In this document: in pieces, positions 1 through 6,238 of the stretch
Numbering within the stretch: the stretch's first letter is position 1
How the letters are laid out: each line of letters opens with the position of its first letter
From: Pseudomonadota bacterium
Lineage (GTDB): Bacteria; Pseudomonadota; Gammaproteobacteria; Acidithiobacillales; Acidithiobacillaceae
Assembly (NCBI GenBank): GCA_021818125.1
Contig: JAKAFG010000118.1
Location: 1 to 6,516, forward strand
Direction of reading: 5' to 3'
Length of the DNA: 6,516 nt
Notes under the pieces: model-generated
Told to the model about the DNA's origin: nothing
Seen by the model: the letters and a program-made list of their open reading frames with translations, nothing else
The model's database searches: none
Made by a program: the position numbers and the translations under genes

Positions 1-1376
1 TGATGCAGTTTGAATATGACGAGCATGTCATCAATTTGCTGGACACACCGGGCCATCAGGACTTCTCCGAAGATACTTACCGGGTACTGACTGCGGTGGA
101 TTCGGCGCTGATGGTGATTGACGGCGGCAATGGCGTTGAGGCGCAGACCATCAAGCTGCTGGAGGTTTGTCGCCTGCGCGATACCCCCATCATCACTTTC
201 ATGAATAAGTTCGACCGCGAAAGCCGCGATCCGACGGAGTTGCTGGATGAGGTGGAGTCGGTGCTGGGTATCCGGTGCGCGCCCGTCACTTGGCCTATTG
301 GGATGGGTAAGCGTTTTCGCGGCGTGTATCACCTGCTGCGCGATGAGGTGTTGGTCTTCGCCGCCGGTGAGGAAACCCGGGAGCAAACGGTGGAGCGGAT
401 TGCCGGGATCAATAACCCGGAGCTGGATCGGCGCTTTCCGGATGAAATGACTGAATTGCGGGAACAGGTAGAATTGCTGCATGGTGCCTCCCATCCTTTT
501 TCTCTGGAGGATTTTCTGGAGGGACAGCAGACGCCAGTGTTTTTCGGCTCGGCCATCAATAACTTCGGGGTGCGGGAATTGCTGGGTGCCCTTATCGACT
601 GGGCGCCTTCGCCCCGCCCCCGTCCCACCACGGGGCGGACGGTGCGGCCTGAAGAAGAGGCTTTCAGCGGTTTTGTGTTCAAGATTCAGGCCAATATGGA
701 TCCCCAGCATCGCGATCGGGTGGCCTTCCTCCGGGTCTGCTCCGGGCACTTTCAGCGGGGCATGAAGATCAAACATTTGCGCCTGGGTCGGGATATTCAG
801 GTGCACAATCCGATTATCTTCCTTGCCCAGGAGCGGGAGTTGGTGGAGGAAGCCTTCGCCGGCGACATCATCGGCCTGCATAATCATGGCAGTATTCAGA
901 TTGGCGATAGTTTCAGTCAGGGTGAGGCCTTGCAGTTCACCGGGATTCCCTACTTTGCGCCGGAGCTGTTCCGCCGGGTGCGTCTGCGTAACCCTCTCAA
1001 GGCCAAGCAACTGCAAAAGGGGCTGCAACAACTGGCGGAGGAGGGCGCTACCCAGGTCTTCAAACCACTGCAAGGCGGGGATATGATCCTGGGTGCGGTG
1101 GGCGTACTGCAATTTGATGTGGTAGCGGAACGGCTGAAAACCGAATATGCCGTCGACGCGATTTTTGATCCGGCGGCGGTGCAGGCGGCGCGCTGGATTC
1201 AGTGTGATGATCCCAAAATACTCGCCGAATTTACCCGCAAGCATGAAGAACAGCTCGCCGAAGACGCGGGGAATCGCCTCGCCTATCTGGCGCCTTCCCG
1301 CGTTAATCTGGACCTTACTATGGAGCGCTGGCCGCAGGTCGTATTCCATGCCACCCGGGAGCATGCGGGATCATAA
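1..1376 (+). CDS. prfC: Peptide chain release factor 3 (RF3), 5'-truncated
   Basis: RF3 is a cytoplasmic translational GTPase that removes RF1/RF2 from the ribosome after peptide release. The frame is open from the window edge: bases 1-2 end a split codon, and the ATG at 3 is an internal Met, not the start. By comparison with the remembered 529-aa E. coli protein, about 74 N-terminal residues (P-loop and switch I) lie outside. Visible are the G3 motif DTPGH (visible residues 14-18), the G4 motif NKFD (68-71), and the RF3-typical stretches CAPVTWPIG, FKIQANMDP, HRDRVAF, GLHNHG, GIPYFAPELFRR and GAVGVLQFDVV. The end, close to VVFHATREH plus a short tail, matches the family terminus. The stop is TAA at 1374-1376. 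No frameshift is seen. A Sel1-repeat gene follows after 27 bp on the same strand. Identification is very secure. Confidence 0.97.
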   Translation, partial: MQFEYDEHVINLLDTPGHQDFSEDTYRVLTAVDSALMVIDGGNGVEAQTIKLLEVCRLRDTPIITFMNKFDRESRDPTELLDEVESVLGIRCAPVTWPIGMGKRFRGVYHLLRDEVLVFAAGEETREQTVERIAGINNPELDRRFPDEMTELREQVELLHGASHPFSLEDFLEGQQTPVFFGSAINNFGVRELLGALIDWAPSPRPRPTTGRTVRPEEEAFSGFVFKIQANMDPQHRDRVAFLRVCSGHFQRGMKIKHLRLGRDIQVHNPIIFLAQERELVEEAFAGDIIGLHNHGSIQIGDSFSQGEALQFTGIPYFAPELFRRVRLRNPLKAKQLQKGLQQLAEEGATQVFKPLQGGDMILGAVGVLQFDVVAERLKTEYAVDAIFDPAAVQAARWIQCDDPKILAEFTRKHEEQLAEDAGNRLAYLAPSRVNLDLTMERWPQVVFHATREHAGS

Positions 1377-1391
1377 TGCCTTTGATGAGCC

Positions 1392-1398
1392 GGAGGAG
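1392..1398 (+). promoter_or_regulatory. Shine-Dalgarno of the Sel1-repeat gene
   Basis: The sequence GGAGGAG lies 5 nt before the GTG at 1404. It is the strongest ribosome-binding match in the window and fixes this GTG as the start. The resulting N-terminus is a clean signal peptide. Confidence 0.75.
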
Positions 1399-1403
1399 AA
1401 GAA

Positions 1404-1847
1404 GTGCTTCTACGTGCGACACTCTCGTTGATCGCTGGCCTGTTGCCTCTTGCAGCCATGGCACAAGATCTGGAATCCCTGCGTAATCAGGCCGAACAGA
1501 ACCCAGCCGCGCTGGCGCGTTTGCGGCAGGCAGCATCAGCGCCGGATGCCAAGGCCGTCTTCTACCTCGGTACCCTCTACTCCCCACTGATTACCCGTCA
1601 GGAAAGCACCGTCGTCAAAGGCTGGCCGGAGACCCTGCACTGGTACCGTCAGGCGGCTCGCCTCGGATGCGCCCGAGCGGATTTTGACCTGGGTCTGCTT
1701 TATGAAGAGGGCTTGGGCGTCGCCAAAAATCCGCAACGTGCGGCGGTGTATTTCTCCCGGATGGCAGATATAGCCCGTATAGAGACGGCATTGCCACCAT
1801 CGTCGAGTTCTGCGGTTGGGCGGTATGCGGGTACCCATAAGGACTAG
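1404..1847 (+). CDS. Small exported Sel1-repeat (TPR-like) protein
   Basis: This gene encodes 147 residues starting at GTG with a strong Shine-Dalgarno. Residues 1-20 look like a signal peptide: short basic start, hydrophobic LSLIAGLLPLAA core, and cleavage likely after AMA before QDLES, so the product is probably periplasmic. Residues about 48-86 form a degenerate Sel1 repeat (FYLGTLY, then WYRQAARLG). Residues about 90-122 form a clearer one (ADFDLGLLYEEGLGVAKNP, then AAVYFSRMAD). Sel1 repeats are helical TPR-like units that bind partner proteins, so an adaptor role is plausible, but the partner and function are unknown. The last 24 residues, with a Ser run, fit no repeat; they may be a divergent tail or remains of a longer array. 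The gene sits 27 bp after prfC, is probably in its transcript, and converges on comM. The gene itself is fairly sure; its function is not known. Confidence 0.82.
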   Translation: MLLRATLSLIAGLLPLAAMAQDLESLRNQAEQNPAALARLRQAASAPDAKAVFYLGTLYSPLITRQESTVVKGWPETLHWYRQAARLGCARADFDLGLLYEEGLGVAKNPQRAAVYFSRMADIARIETALPPSSSSAVGRYAGTHKD

Positions 1848-1866
1848 GGTAAGGGTCGATAATAGA

Positions 1867-3378
1867 TTATTGGGCCAGGATCTGCGCCAAGCGCCGATAC
1901 TGGATGGCTTCCGCCAGATGCCGGGTACTGATCGGATCACTCCCTTCCAGATCCGCGATACTGCGGGCGACGCGCAGCACCCGATGGTAGCCCCGCGCAG
2001 AGAGATGCAGGGTCTCGGTGGCGCGGCTGAGCAGGCGAGTGCCCACCGCATCCAGGGCGCAAAACTGATCCAGCAGTTCGCCCTGAAGTTGTGCGTTGCG
2101 CACCTGCTGGCGTTGCCACTGGCGATCAACGGCCTGAGCTATGCGTCCGCGCCAGTAGGCAGAACTTTCGCCCGGTGCCGCCTCTTGTAAGTCGCTCACC
2201 GGCAGGGTGGGCACTTCCATCTGGATGTCGATGCGGTCCAGCAGCGGGCCGGAGAGCCGGCTGCGGTATTGGCTGACCTGCGCCGGGGTACAGCGGCACA
2301 TCTGCTGCGGATCACCGAGATGGCCGCAGGGACAGGGATTCATCGCCGCGACCAACTGAAAACGGGCCGGGAAAGTGGCCCGCCGCGCCGCCCTGGCGAT
2401 ATGGATTTCTCCGGATTCCAGCGGCTCCCGCAGCACTTCCAATACCGCACGGGGGAACTCGGGCATTTCGTCCAGGAAAAGAATACCGTGGTGCGCCAAG
2501 CTGATTTCGCCGGGACGCGGGTGCGAACCCCCGCCCACCAATGCCGCTGAAGAAGCGCTATGGTGGGGGCTACGGAACGGACGTCTACCCCAATGGCGAA
2601 TATCGAAGCCGTCCCCTTGCAGGCTGTGGATGGCGGCTACTTCCAGCGCCTCGGTGCGGCGCAGAGGGGGCAGTAGGCCGGGCAGTCGCGCCGCCAGCAT
2701 GCTTTTGCCGGTGCCCGGCGGGCCGGACAGGAGCAGGTGATGGCCGCCTACCGCCGCGACAATCAGCGCCCGCTTGGTTGATTCCTGACCGCGTACGTCA
2801 CGCAGATCGGGGTAGGGAATGGCGAATTCCTGGGCCTCCGCATCGGAGATGACCTCGGGCAGGCGATCCGTGCCGCGCAGGTGGGCGACGGCTTCTGCCA
2901 GATTCGCGCAGGCAAAGACGGGGGTGCTTTGGGCGAAAGCGGCTTCCTGGGCATTGCCTTGCGGCACCAGAATGGCACGATGGGCTTGCCCCGCTGCCAG
3001 TGTGCTGGAGAGCGTGCCCGTCACCGGACGCAGGCTGCCGTCCAGCGCCAGTTCGCCAATCATCTCCAGTTTTTCCAGTGCGGCCGCAGGAAGTTGCCCG
3101 CTGGCGGCGAGAATGCCGATGGCCATGGGCAGATCAAAGCGGCCACCTTCTTTGGGTAGGTCGGCGGGGGCCAGATTGACGACCATACGCCGCGCCGGGA
3201 ACTCAAAGCCACTGTTCTGAATGGCCGAGCGCACCCGGTCACGGGCTTCCTTGACCGCCGTTTCGGCGAGGCCGACGACGGCAAAGGTAGGCAGTCCGGG
3301 ACCCAGATCGCATTCCACGGTGACATCCGCCGCCTGCACCCCGGTAAGGGCACGGCTATGGACTATCGCCAGCGGCAA
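1867..3378 (-). CDS. comM: ComM / YifB-family Mg-chelatase-like AAA+ ATPase
   Basis: The 503-residue product matches the usual length (E. coli YifB about 506). Family knowledge: ComM is a hexameric cytoplasmic helicase that drives branch migration when transformed single-stranded DNA is integrated. An N-terminal Lon-protease-like fold (about 20-140, with NLAPADLPKEGGRFDLP at 68-84) precedes the AAA+ module (about 190-395) and a C-terminal helical domain (about 400-500). Seen are Walker A GPPGTGKS (219-226), Walker B ILFLDE (299-304), FRSPHHSAS (268-276), the sensor Asn in AAMNPCPCG (N347) and a candidate Arg finger in GPLLDRID (R382). A Cys cluster C349, C351, C361, C363 follows the sensor. 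The start is TTG: it gives the family N-terminus (close to MSLSIVHTRA of E. coli) and has AAGGA 7 nt upstream. It lies 3 nt after the ubiK stop, so coupled translation is likely. The stop is 19 bp from the convergent Sel1 gene. Confidence 0.95.
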   Translation of the reverse strand: MPLAIVHSRALTGVQAADVTVECDLGPGLPTFAVVGLAETAVKEARDRVRSAIQNSGFEFPARRMVVNLAPADLPKEGGRFDLPMAIGILAASGQLPAAALEKLEMIGELALDGSLRPVTGTLSSTLAAGQAHRAILVPQGNAQEAAFAQSTPVFACANLAEAVAHLRGTDRLPEVISDAEAQEFAIPYPDLRDVRGQESTKRALIVAAVGGHHLLLSGPPGTGKSMLAARLPGLLPPLRRTEALEVAAIHSLQGDGFDIRHWGRRPFRSPHHSASSAALVGGGSHPRPGEISLAHHGILFLDEMPEFPRAVLEVLREPLESGEIHIARAARRATFPARFQLVAAMNPCPCGHLGDPQQMCRCTPAQVSQYRSRLSGPLLDRIDIQMEVPTLPVSDLQEAAPGESSAYWRGRIAQAVDRQWQRQQVRNAQLQGELLDQFCALDAVGTRLLSRATETLHLSARGYHRVLRVARSIADLEGSDPISTRHLAEAIQYRRLAQILAQ

Positions 3379-3381
3379 AGC

Positions 3382-3645
3382 TCAGTCCTTGCTGGCGTCT
3401 TCGTCTACAGTAGTCTTGGGTGCCAGGGCATCGACGCGATCTTCCAGCACGGCAACCCGCGCGGCGAGGCGGGAGAGCAGTTCCTGCTGCACATCAAATT
3501 CATCGCGAGTGACCAGATCCAGACGATCCAGCGTATTGGAGAGCATGGCGCGCGCCTGCTTGTCCACATCCTCCTTGACCGTCCCTAAACGGGCGATGGT
3601 GTCGCCAATGGCGGCGGCGATATCGTCAGCAATACGGTGTTGCAT
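3382..3645 (-). CDS. ubiK: UbiK accessory factor of ubiquinone biosynthesis (BMFP/YqiC family)
   Basis: This 87-residue protein carries the family signature RLDLVTRDEFDVQ at 41-53, nearly identical to RLDLVSREEFDVQ of E. coli UbiK/YqiC (about 96 aa). Residues 1-38 form an amphipathic helix and 50-75 a predicted coiled coil (ELLSRLAARVAVLEDRVDAL), followed by a charged disordered tail. Family knowledge: UbiK forms a trimeric coiled coil, binds UbiJ and lipid, and supports the Ubi protein complex under aerobic conditions. Its position directly after two ubiquinone hydroxylase genes fits that role. The ATG start has AAGGAG 7 nt upstream, overlapping the stop of ubiI; the gap to ubiI is 11 nt and to comM 3 nt. 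The family was long annotated as membrane fusogenic (BMFP), so older labels may differ. Confidence 0.92.
   Translation of the reverse strand: MQHRIADDIAAAIGDTIARLGTVKEDVDKQARAMLSNTLDRLDLVTRDEFDVQQELLSRLAARVAVLEDRVDALAPKTTVDEDASKD
3386..3390 (-). promoter_or_regulatory. Shine-Dalgarno deciding the TTG start of comM
   Basis: Read on the minus strand, AAGGA lies inside the last codons of ubiK, 7 nt before the TTG at 3376-3378. It supports TTG over any internal ATG and suggests comM is translated from the ubi transcript. Confidence 0.6.
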
Positions 3646-3652
3646 CTACAGT

Positions 3653-3658
3653 CTCCTT
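3653..3658 (-). promoter_or_regulatory. Shine-Dalgarno of ubiK overlapping the ubiI stop
   Basis: AAGGAG on the minus strand lies 7 nt before the ubiK ATG and shares bases with the TAA stop of ubiI at 3657-3659. A ribosome ending ubiI would sit on this site, which points to coupled translation. Confidence 0.6.
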
Positions 3659-4844
3659 AAAGGCCCATGGCCTGACGGATGAGAAAACGTTTGACCGGAG
3701 CGATCGCCCCCGTCCCCAGCATCCCCAAGTCGCGCAGTCGGGCGAGACCACGACTGCGGTTGGAGAAAAGATGACTGAGGGCGCCGCAAGCCAATACGGT
3801 GACGAGATTATCAGGCCGCCGCGCACTTTGATAGCGACGCAGCACGGCGGCTTCGCCCCAGTCCTCATGATGTTGGCGGGCTGCGGTAATGACCTCCATC
3901 AGTTGTTCAGCATCACGAAATCCCAGATTCACCCCCAGGCCCGCTAGCGGGTGGACGCCGTGGGCGGTATCCCCCAGCAACACGCTGCGTTCCCCGAGGT
4001 AACGGCTGCTGTGCAGGCCCGAGAGCGGATAACTGCTGCGTCGTCCGATGTGTTGGAAATGTCCCAGTTGTGGCCCGAACGCCTGATGCAGTTCGCGGAG
4101 AAACTGGGCATCATCCATGTTCATCAGATGACGCGCACGGGCATGTTTTGCGCTCCAGACAATGGAGGCGCGGGCCCTGCCGTCCGCGTCGTCGCTGAAG
4201 GGCAATACCGCCAACGGGCCGGTGGGGAGGAAGCGCTGATAGGCGATGTGGCGATGGGGTTTTTCAATCCAGACCGTGGCGGTAATAGCATCCTGCCCAT
4301 AATCTTCCCGGAAAACCGGTGCCTGAATGAGCGTTTTGCGCAAAGGCGACTGTCGGCCCTCCGCAATGGCCAGCAGGGTGCTGCGGAACTCCATCCCCGA
4401 GGCATCGGTGACGTACATGGCTTTGCTGTCGGCAAAGGCGCTAGTGATTTCCCGTCCGTAATGAATGTGTAGCCCGGCGCCTTCCAGTGTAGCGTGCAGG
4501 GCTTGTTCCATGCGTCGATTCTCGACAATGTGCCCGAGCCGGTCTTCTCCACCTTCTTCGGCATCCAGATGAATACTACCCGAGCCTTCCCCATCCCAGA
4601 CCCGCATGCGTTCCACGGCACTGCCCAGCAGAGCGAGATCAATGCCCAGGTTGGCCAGAAAACGCCCGGACCCGGTGGCGATTAAACTGGCGCGATCAAG
4701 GGGATCCGCCGCCGCGCATGCCGCGTTGCTGCGTTTTTCAAACACAGCAACGCGCAACCCCGCCTGTTGGGCTGCCAGGGCGAGGCTGGCACCGACCATG
4801 CCGGCGCCGGAAATGATGAGATCGTAGTTGGCACTATCCGACAT
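3657..4844 (-). CDS. ubiI: UbiI-like FAD-dependent ubiquinone-ring hydroxylase
   Basis: This 395-residue flavoprotein belongs to the UbiH/UbiI/UbiF/COQ6 family, which uses FAD, O2 and NAD(P)H to hydroxylate the ring of ubiquinone precursors near the inner membrane. It has an N-terminal Rossmann motif GAGMVG (13-18), a conserved Arg at 51, the family stretch RLGHIVENRRMEQALH (102-117), and the second FAD motif GDTAHGVHPLAGLGVNLG (291-308). Similarity to UbiI (C5 hydroxylase) rests on RVWDGEGSGSIHLD, LGHIVEN and the C-terminus LIRQAMGL, which E. coli UbiI also has before a short tail. UbiF or another relative remains possible because regiospecificity is hard to read from sequence. Odd point: the DG motif reads AEG (161-163) instead of ADG. 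The ATG lies inside the end of ubiH (11-nt overlap) with only a weak GGA upstream, so coupling is likely. The pairing with ubiH mirrors E. coli ubiH-ubiI. Confidence 0.88.
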   Translation of the reverse strand: MSDSANYDLIISGAGMVGASLALAAQQAGLRVAVFEKRSNAACAAADPLDRASLIATGSGRFLANLGIDLALLGSAVERMRVWDGEGSGSIHLDAEEGGEDRLGHIVENRRMEQALHATLEGAGLHIHYGREITSAFADSKAMYVTDASGMEFRSTLLAIAEGRQSPLRKTLIQAPVFREDYGQDAITATVWIEKPHRHIAYQRFLPTGPLAVLPFSDDADGRARASIVWSAKHARARHLMNMDDAQFLRELHQAFGPQLGHFQHIGRRSSYPLSGLHSSRYLGERSVLLGDTAHGVHPLAGLGVNLGFRDAEQLMEVITAARQHHEDWGEAAVLRRYQSARRPDNLVTVLACGALSHLFSNRSRGLARLRDLGMLGTGAIAPVKRFLIRQAMGL

Positions 4845-6063
4845 AGGTTCCGCCCATAGCCAAATCCGGGATGGCGCTTTGCGCCGGGAGATGAATGCCA
4901 GCCAGCCGCGCCGCGAGTTCCCGCTTCCCCAGCGGTATCTGATCCAGTAGCGCCAGAGCCGCGGCCCGTGCCAGGCGTAGCGGCAGGCGCGGGCTGCTGA
5001 ACAGGCGGTTCATCGTCTCGGTAAAGGCGATGGTCTCCAGCCGGTCACGGCGACGGATGCGGGCATAGTCGCTGAGTAGCGATTTACTCCCCGGATCATC
5101 ACCGCGCTGTGCCGCTTCCCGCAGCAGGGCGCCCAGAGTCAGCACATCCCGCAATCCCAGGTTATAACCTTGTCCGGCCAAAGGATGCAGTGTCTGTGCG
5201 GCATTACCTACCAAGGCCAAACGCTGACTGGGCTCGGCCCAGAGCCGCTGGAAAAACAGGGGATAGGCACTGCGCGGGCCAGTCATGACGAGTGGCGGCA
5301 GTTGCGGCGGCCTCTGACGGTTCAGGGCCTCCACAAACTCTGCATCAGAAAGGTCCAGTACACGGCTGGCATCGCCGGGGCGCAGGCTCCAGACAATGGA
5401 AAATTGGTTGTTGCCGATAGGCAGGAAGGCCAGCGGTCCGCTCTCCAGAAAATGCTCGAAGGCGATGCCGGGCAGGGGCTGCCGCGGGGTCACTGTGGCG
5501 ATGATAGCATGGCGGTTATGATCCCAGCCCATGCGTCGCAGACTTGCCAGCCGTGCCAGTTCGCCATGGCCGCCATCGGCAATCACCGTCAGCGCCGTCT
5601 CGACTCGCAAATCAGGCCAGTCCAGTTGCACCCGGTCCGGAAACCATTGCAGGGCCTGTAATGGCCCCGGTGATTCCTGCTGAAGGGTGTGACAAGGCGC
5701 CAGCGGCACGGCCAGGGCGTCATTCAGGGTCTCCAGACCAGCGACTTCCCCTAGTCTTTGCTCCGGCGCGTTTAGCAGGCTGTGTTCCAGGCGCACCTGC
5801 CCGCTGATGCCTTGCTGGGTAATCTGCACGGTCTGGATAGCGGCGGCATCCGCCAGAGGCATGGCTACTCCCAGACGGCTGAGCAGGCGCCGACTACCCA
5901 AGGCCAGCGCGATAGTGCGGTCTGTCAACCGCGGCCGTGCCTGCGCCAGGGGATAGGTATCCAGCATCAACACCCGCAGCGGGCTGCCCGCCAGCGCGAG
6001 AACCAGACTGCGCGCCACTGGACCATTACCCAAAATGGCCAGATCTGCCGTCATCGTACGCAT
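4834..6063 (-). CDS. ubiH: UbiH-like FAD-dependent ubiquinone-ring hydroxylase
   Basis: The 409-residue product from the chosen start belongs to the same flavin monooxygenase family as its neighbour; UbiH hydroxylates C1 of the ring of the ubiquinone precursor. The second FAD motif reads GNAAQTLHPLAGQGYNLG (286-303), with the GNAAQ that marks E. coli UbiH rather than GDAAH. DRTIALALGSRRLL (from 48), AFEHFLESGPLAFLPI and RSAYPL also fit UbiH. Oddities: the Rossmann motif is GNGPVA (12-17), with Ala at the last Gly, and the DG motif is ADGGHGEL, lacking the usual Ser. The ATG at 6061-6063 was chosen because GGAG sits 5 nt upstream. An in-frame ATG at 6094-6096 would add 11 residues but has no ribosome site; an ATG at 6052-6054 is also possible. 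The protein ends with a tail (about 390-409) longer than E. coli UbiH, its last codons overlapping ubiI. It probably opens the ubiH-ubiI-ubiK-comM unit. Confidence 0.9.
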   Translation of the reverse strand: MRTMTADLAILGNGPVARSLVLALAGSPLRVLMLDTYPLAQARPRLTDRTIALALGSRRLLSRLGVAMPLADAAAIQTVQITQQGISGQVRLEHSLLNAPEQRLGEVAGLETLNDALAVPLAPCHTLQQESPGPLQALQWFPDRVQLDWPDLRVETALTVIADGGHGELARLASLRRMGWDHNRHAIIATVTPRQPLPGIAFEHFLESGPLAFLPIGNNQFSIVWSLRPGDASRVLDLSDAEFVEALNRQRPPQLPPLVMTGPRSAYPLFFQRLWAEPSQRLALVGNAAQTLHPLAGQGYNLGLRDVLTLGALLREAAQRGDDPGSKSLLSDYARIRRRDRLETIAFTETMNRLFSSPRLPLRLARAAALALLDQIPLGKRELAARLAGIHLPAQSAIPDLAMGGTYVG

Positions 6064-6068
6064 AATTT

Positions 6069-6072
6069 CTCC
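6069..6072 (-). promoter_or_regulatory. Shine-Dalgarno deciding the ubiH start
   Basis: GGAG on the minus strand is followed by 5 nt and then the ATG at 6061-6063. The upstream in-frame ATG at 6096 has no purine-rich site before it, so the shorter protein is preferred. Confidence 0.55.
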
Positions 6073-6094
6073 AGCGCGGTCTCCATATCCGGCC

Positions 6095-6123
6095 ATTTAA
6101 GACCAAGATGCCCTTTGCAGCAA
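6095..6123 (-). promoter_or_regulatory. Weak candidate promoter for ubiH operon
   Basis: On the minus strand TTGCTG (6123-6118) and TTAAAT (6100-6095) are 17 bp apart. They match sigma-70 boxes at 3 of 6 and 4 of 6 positions. If used, transcription would begin near 6088 and exclude the upstream ATG at 6096, agreeing with the start chosen at 6063. The match is poor and other sites in this gap may serve. Confidence 0.2.
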
Positions 6124-6157
6124 GTGCTGAACGTGTTACTCCGGCACGGAATGCACG

Positions 6158-6186
6158 TTTACCCCGGATTTTTGTTACCGTAAAAT
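6158..6186 (+). promoter_or_regulatory. Candidate sigma-70 promoter for the TatD-family gene
   Basis: TTTACC (6158-6163) and TAAAAT (6181-6186) are separated by exactly 17 bp and match the -35 and -10 consensus at 4 of 6 and 5 of 6 positions. Transcription would start near 6193, giving a leader of about 46 nt before the GTG at 6239. It lies in the only sizeable non-coding gap of the window (6064-6238). Confidence 0.42.
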
Positions 6187-6228
6187 CAGCGGGTATCTCC
6201 TCTTAACTGCCGGCGCTGAAAATGTCGC

Positions 6229-6232
6229 GGAG
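6229..6232 (+). promoter_or_regulatory. Shine-Dalgarno deciding the GTG start of the TatD-family gene
   Basis: GGAG sits 6 nt before the GTG at 6239-6241. The frame is open back to a TGA at 6128-6130 but holds no ATG there, and a TTG at 6233 would touch the GGAG directly, so the GTG is favoured. Confidence 0.6.
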
Positions 6233-6238
6233 TTGCCT

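Noticed and set aside
1569..1835. Three GGTACC hexamers in the Sel1 gene (1569, 1642, 1830)
   Set aside because: They fall at different codon phases and contexts with no shared flanks, so they look like chance rather than a repeat element.
1536..2129. 197-codon minus-strand open frame spanning the end of comM and most of the Sel1 gene
   Set aside because: It runs out of frame with comM and opposite the Sel1 gene; its Arg/Ser/Trp-rich content is typical of a shadow frame.
3951..4472. 173-codon plus-strand open frame antisense to ubiI
   Set aside because: It lies wholly opposite a well-conserved gene, has no recognisable family, and is expected from high GC third positions.
5170..5661. 163-codon plus-strand open frame antisense to ubiH
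   Set aside because: The opposite strand carries clear UbiH motifs throughout; the frame has no domain resemblance.
6064..6096. N-terminal extension of ubiH to the ATG at 6096
   Set aside because: There is no ribosome site before it, the added residues resemble no UbiH start, and a better-spaced GGAG serves the ATG at 6063.
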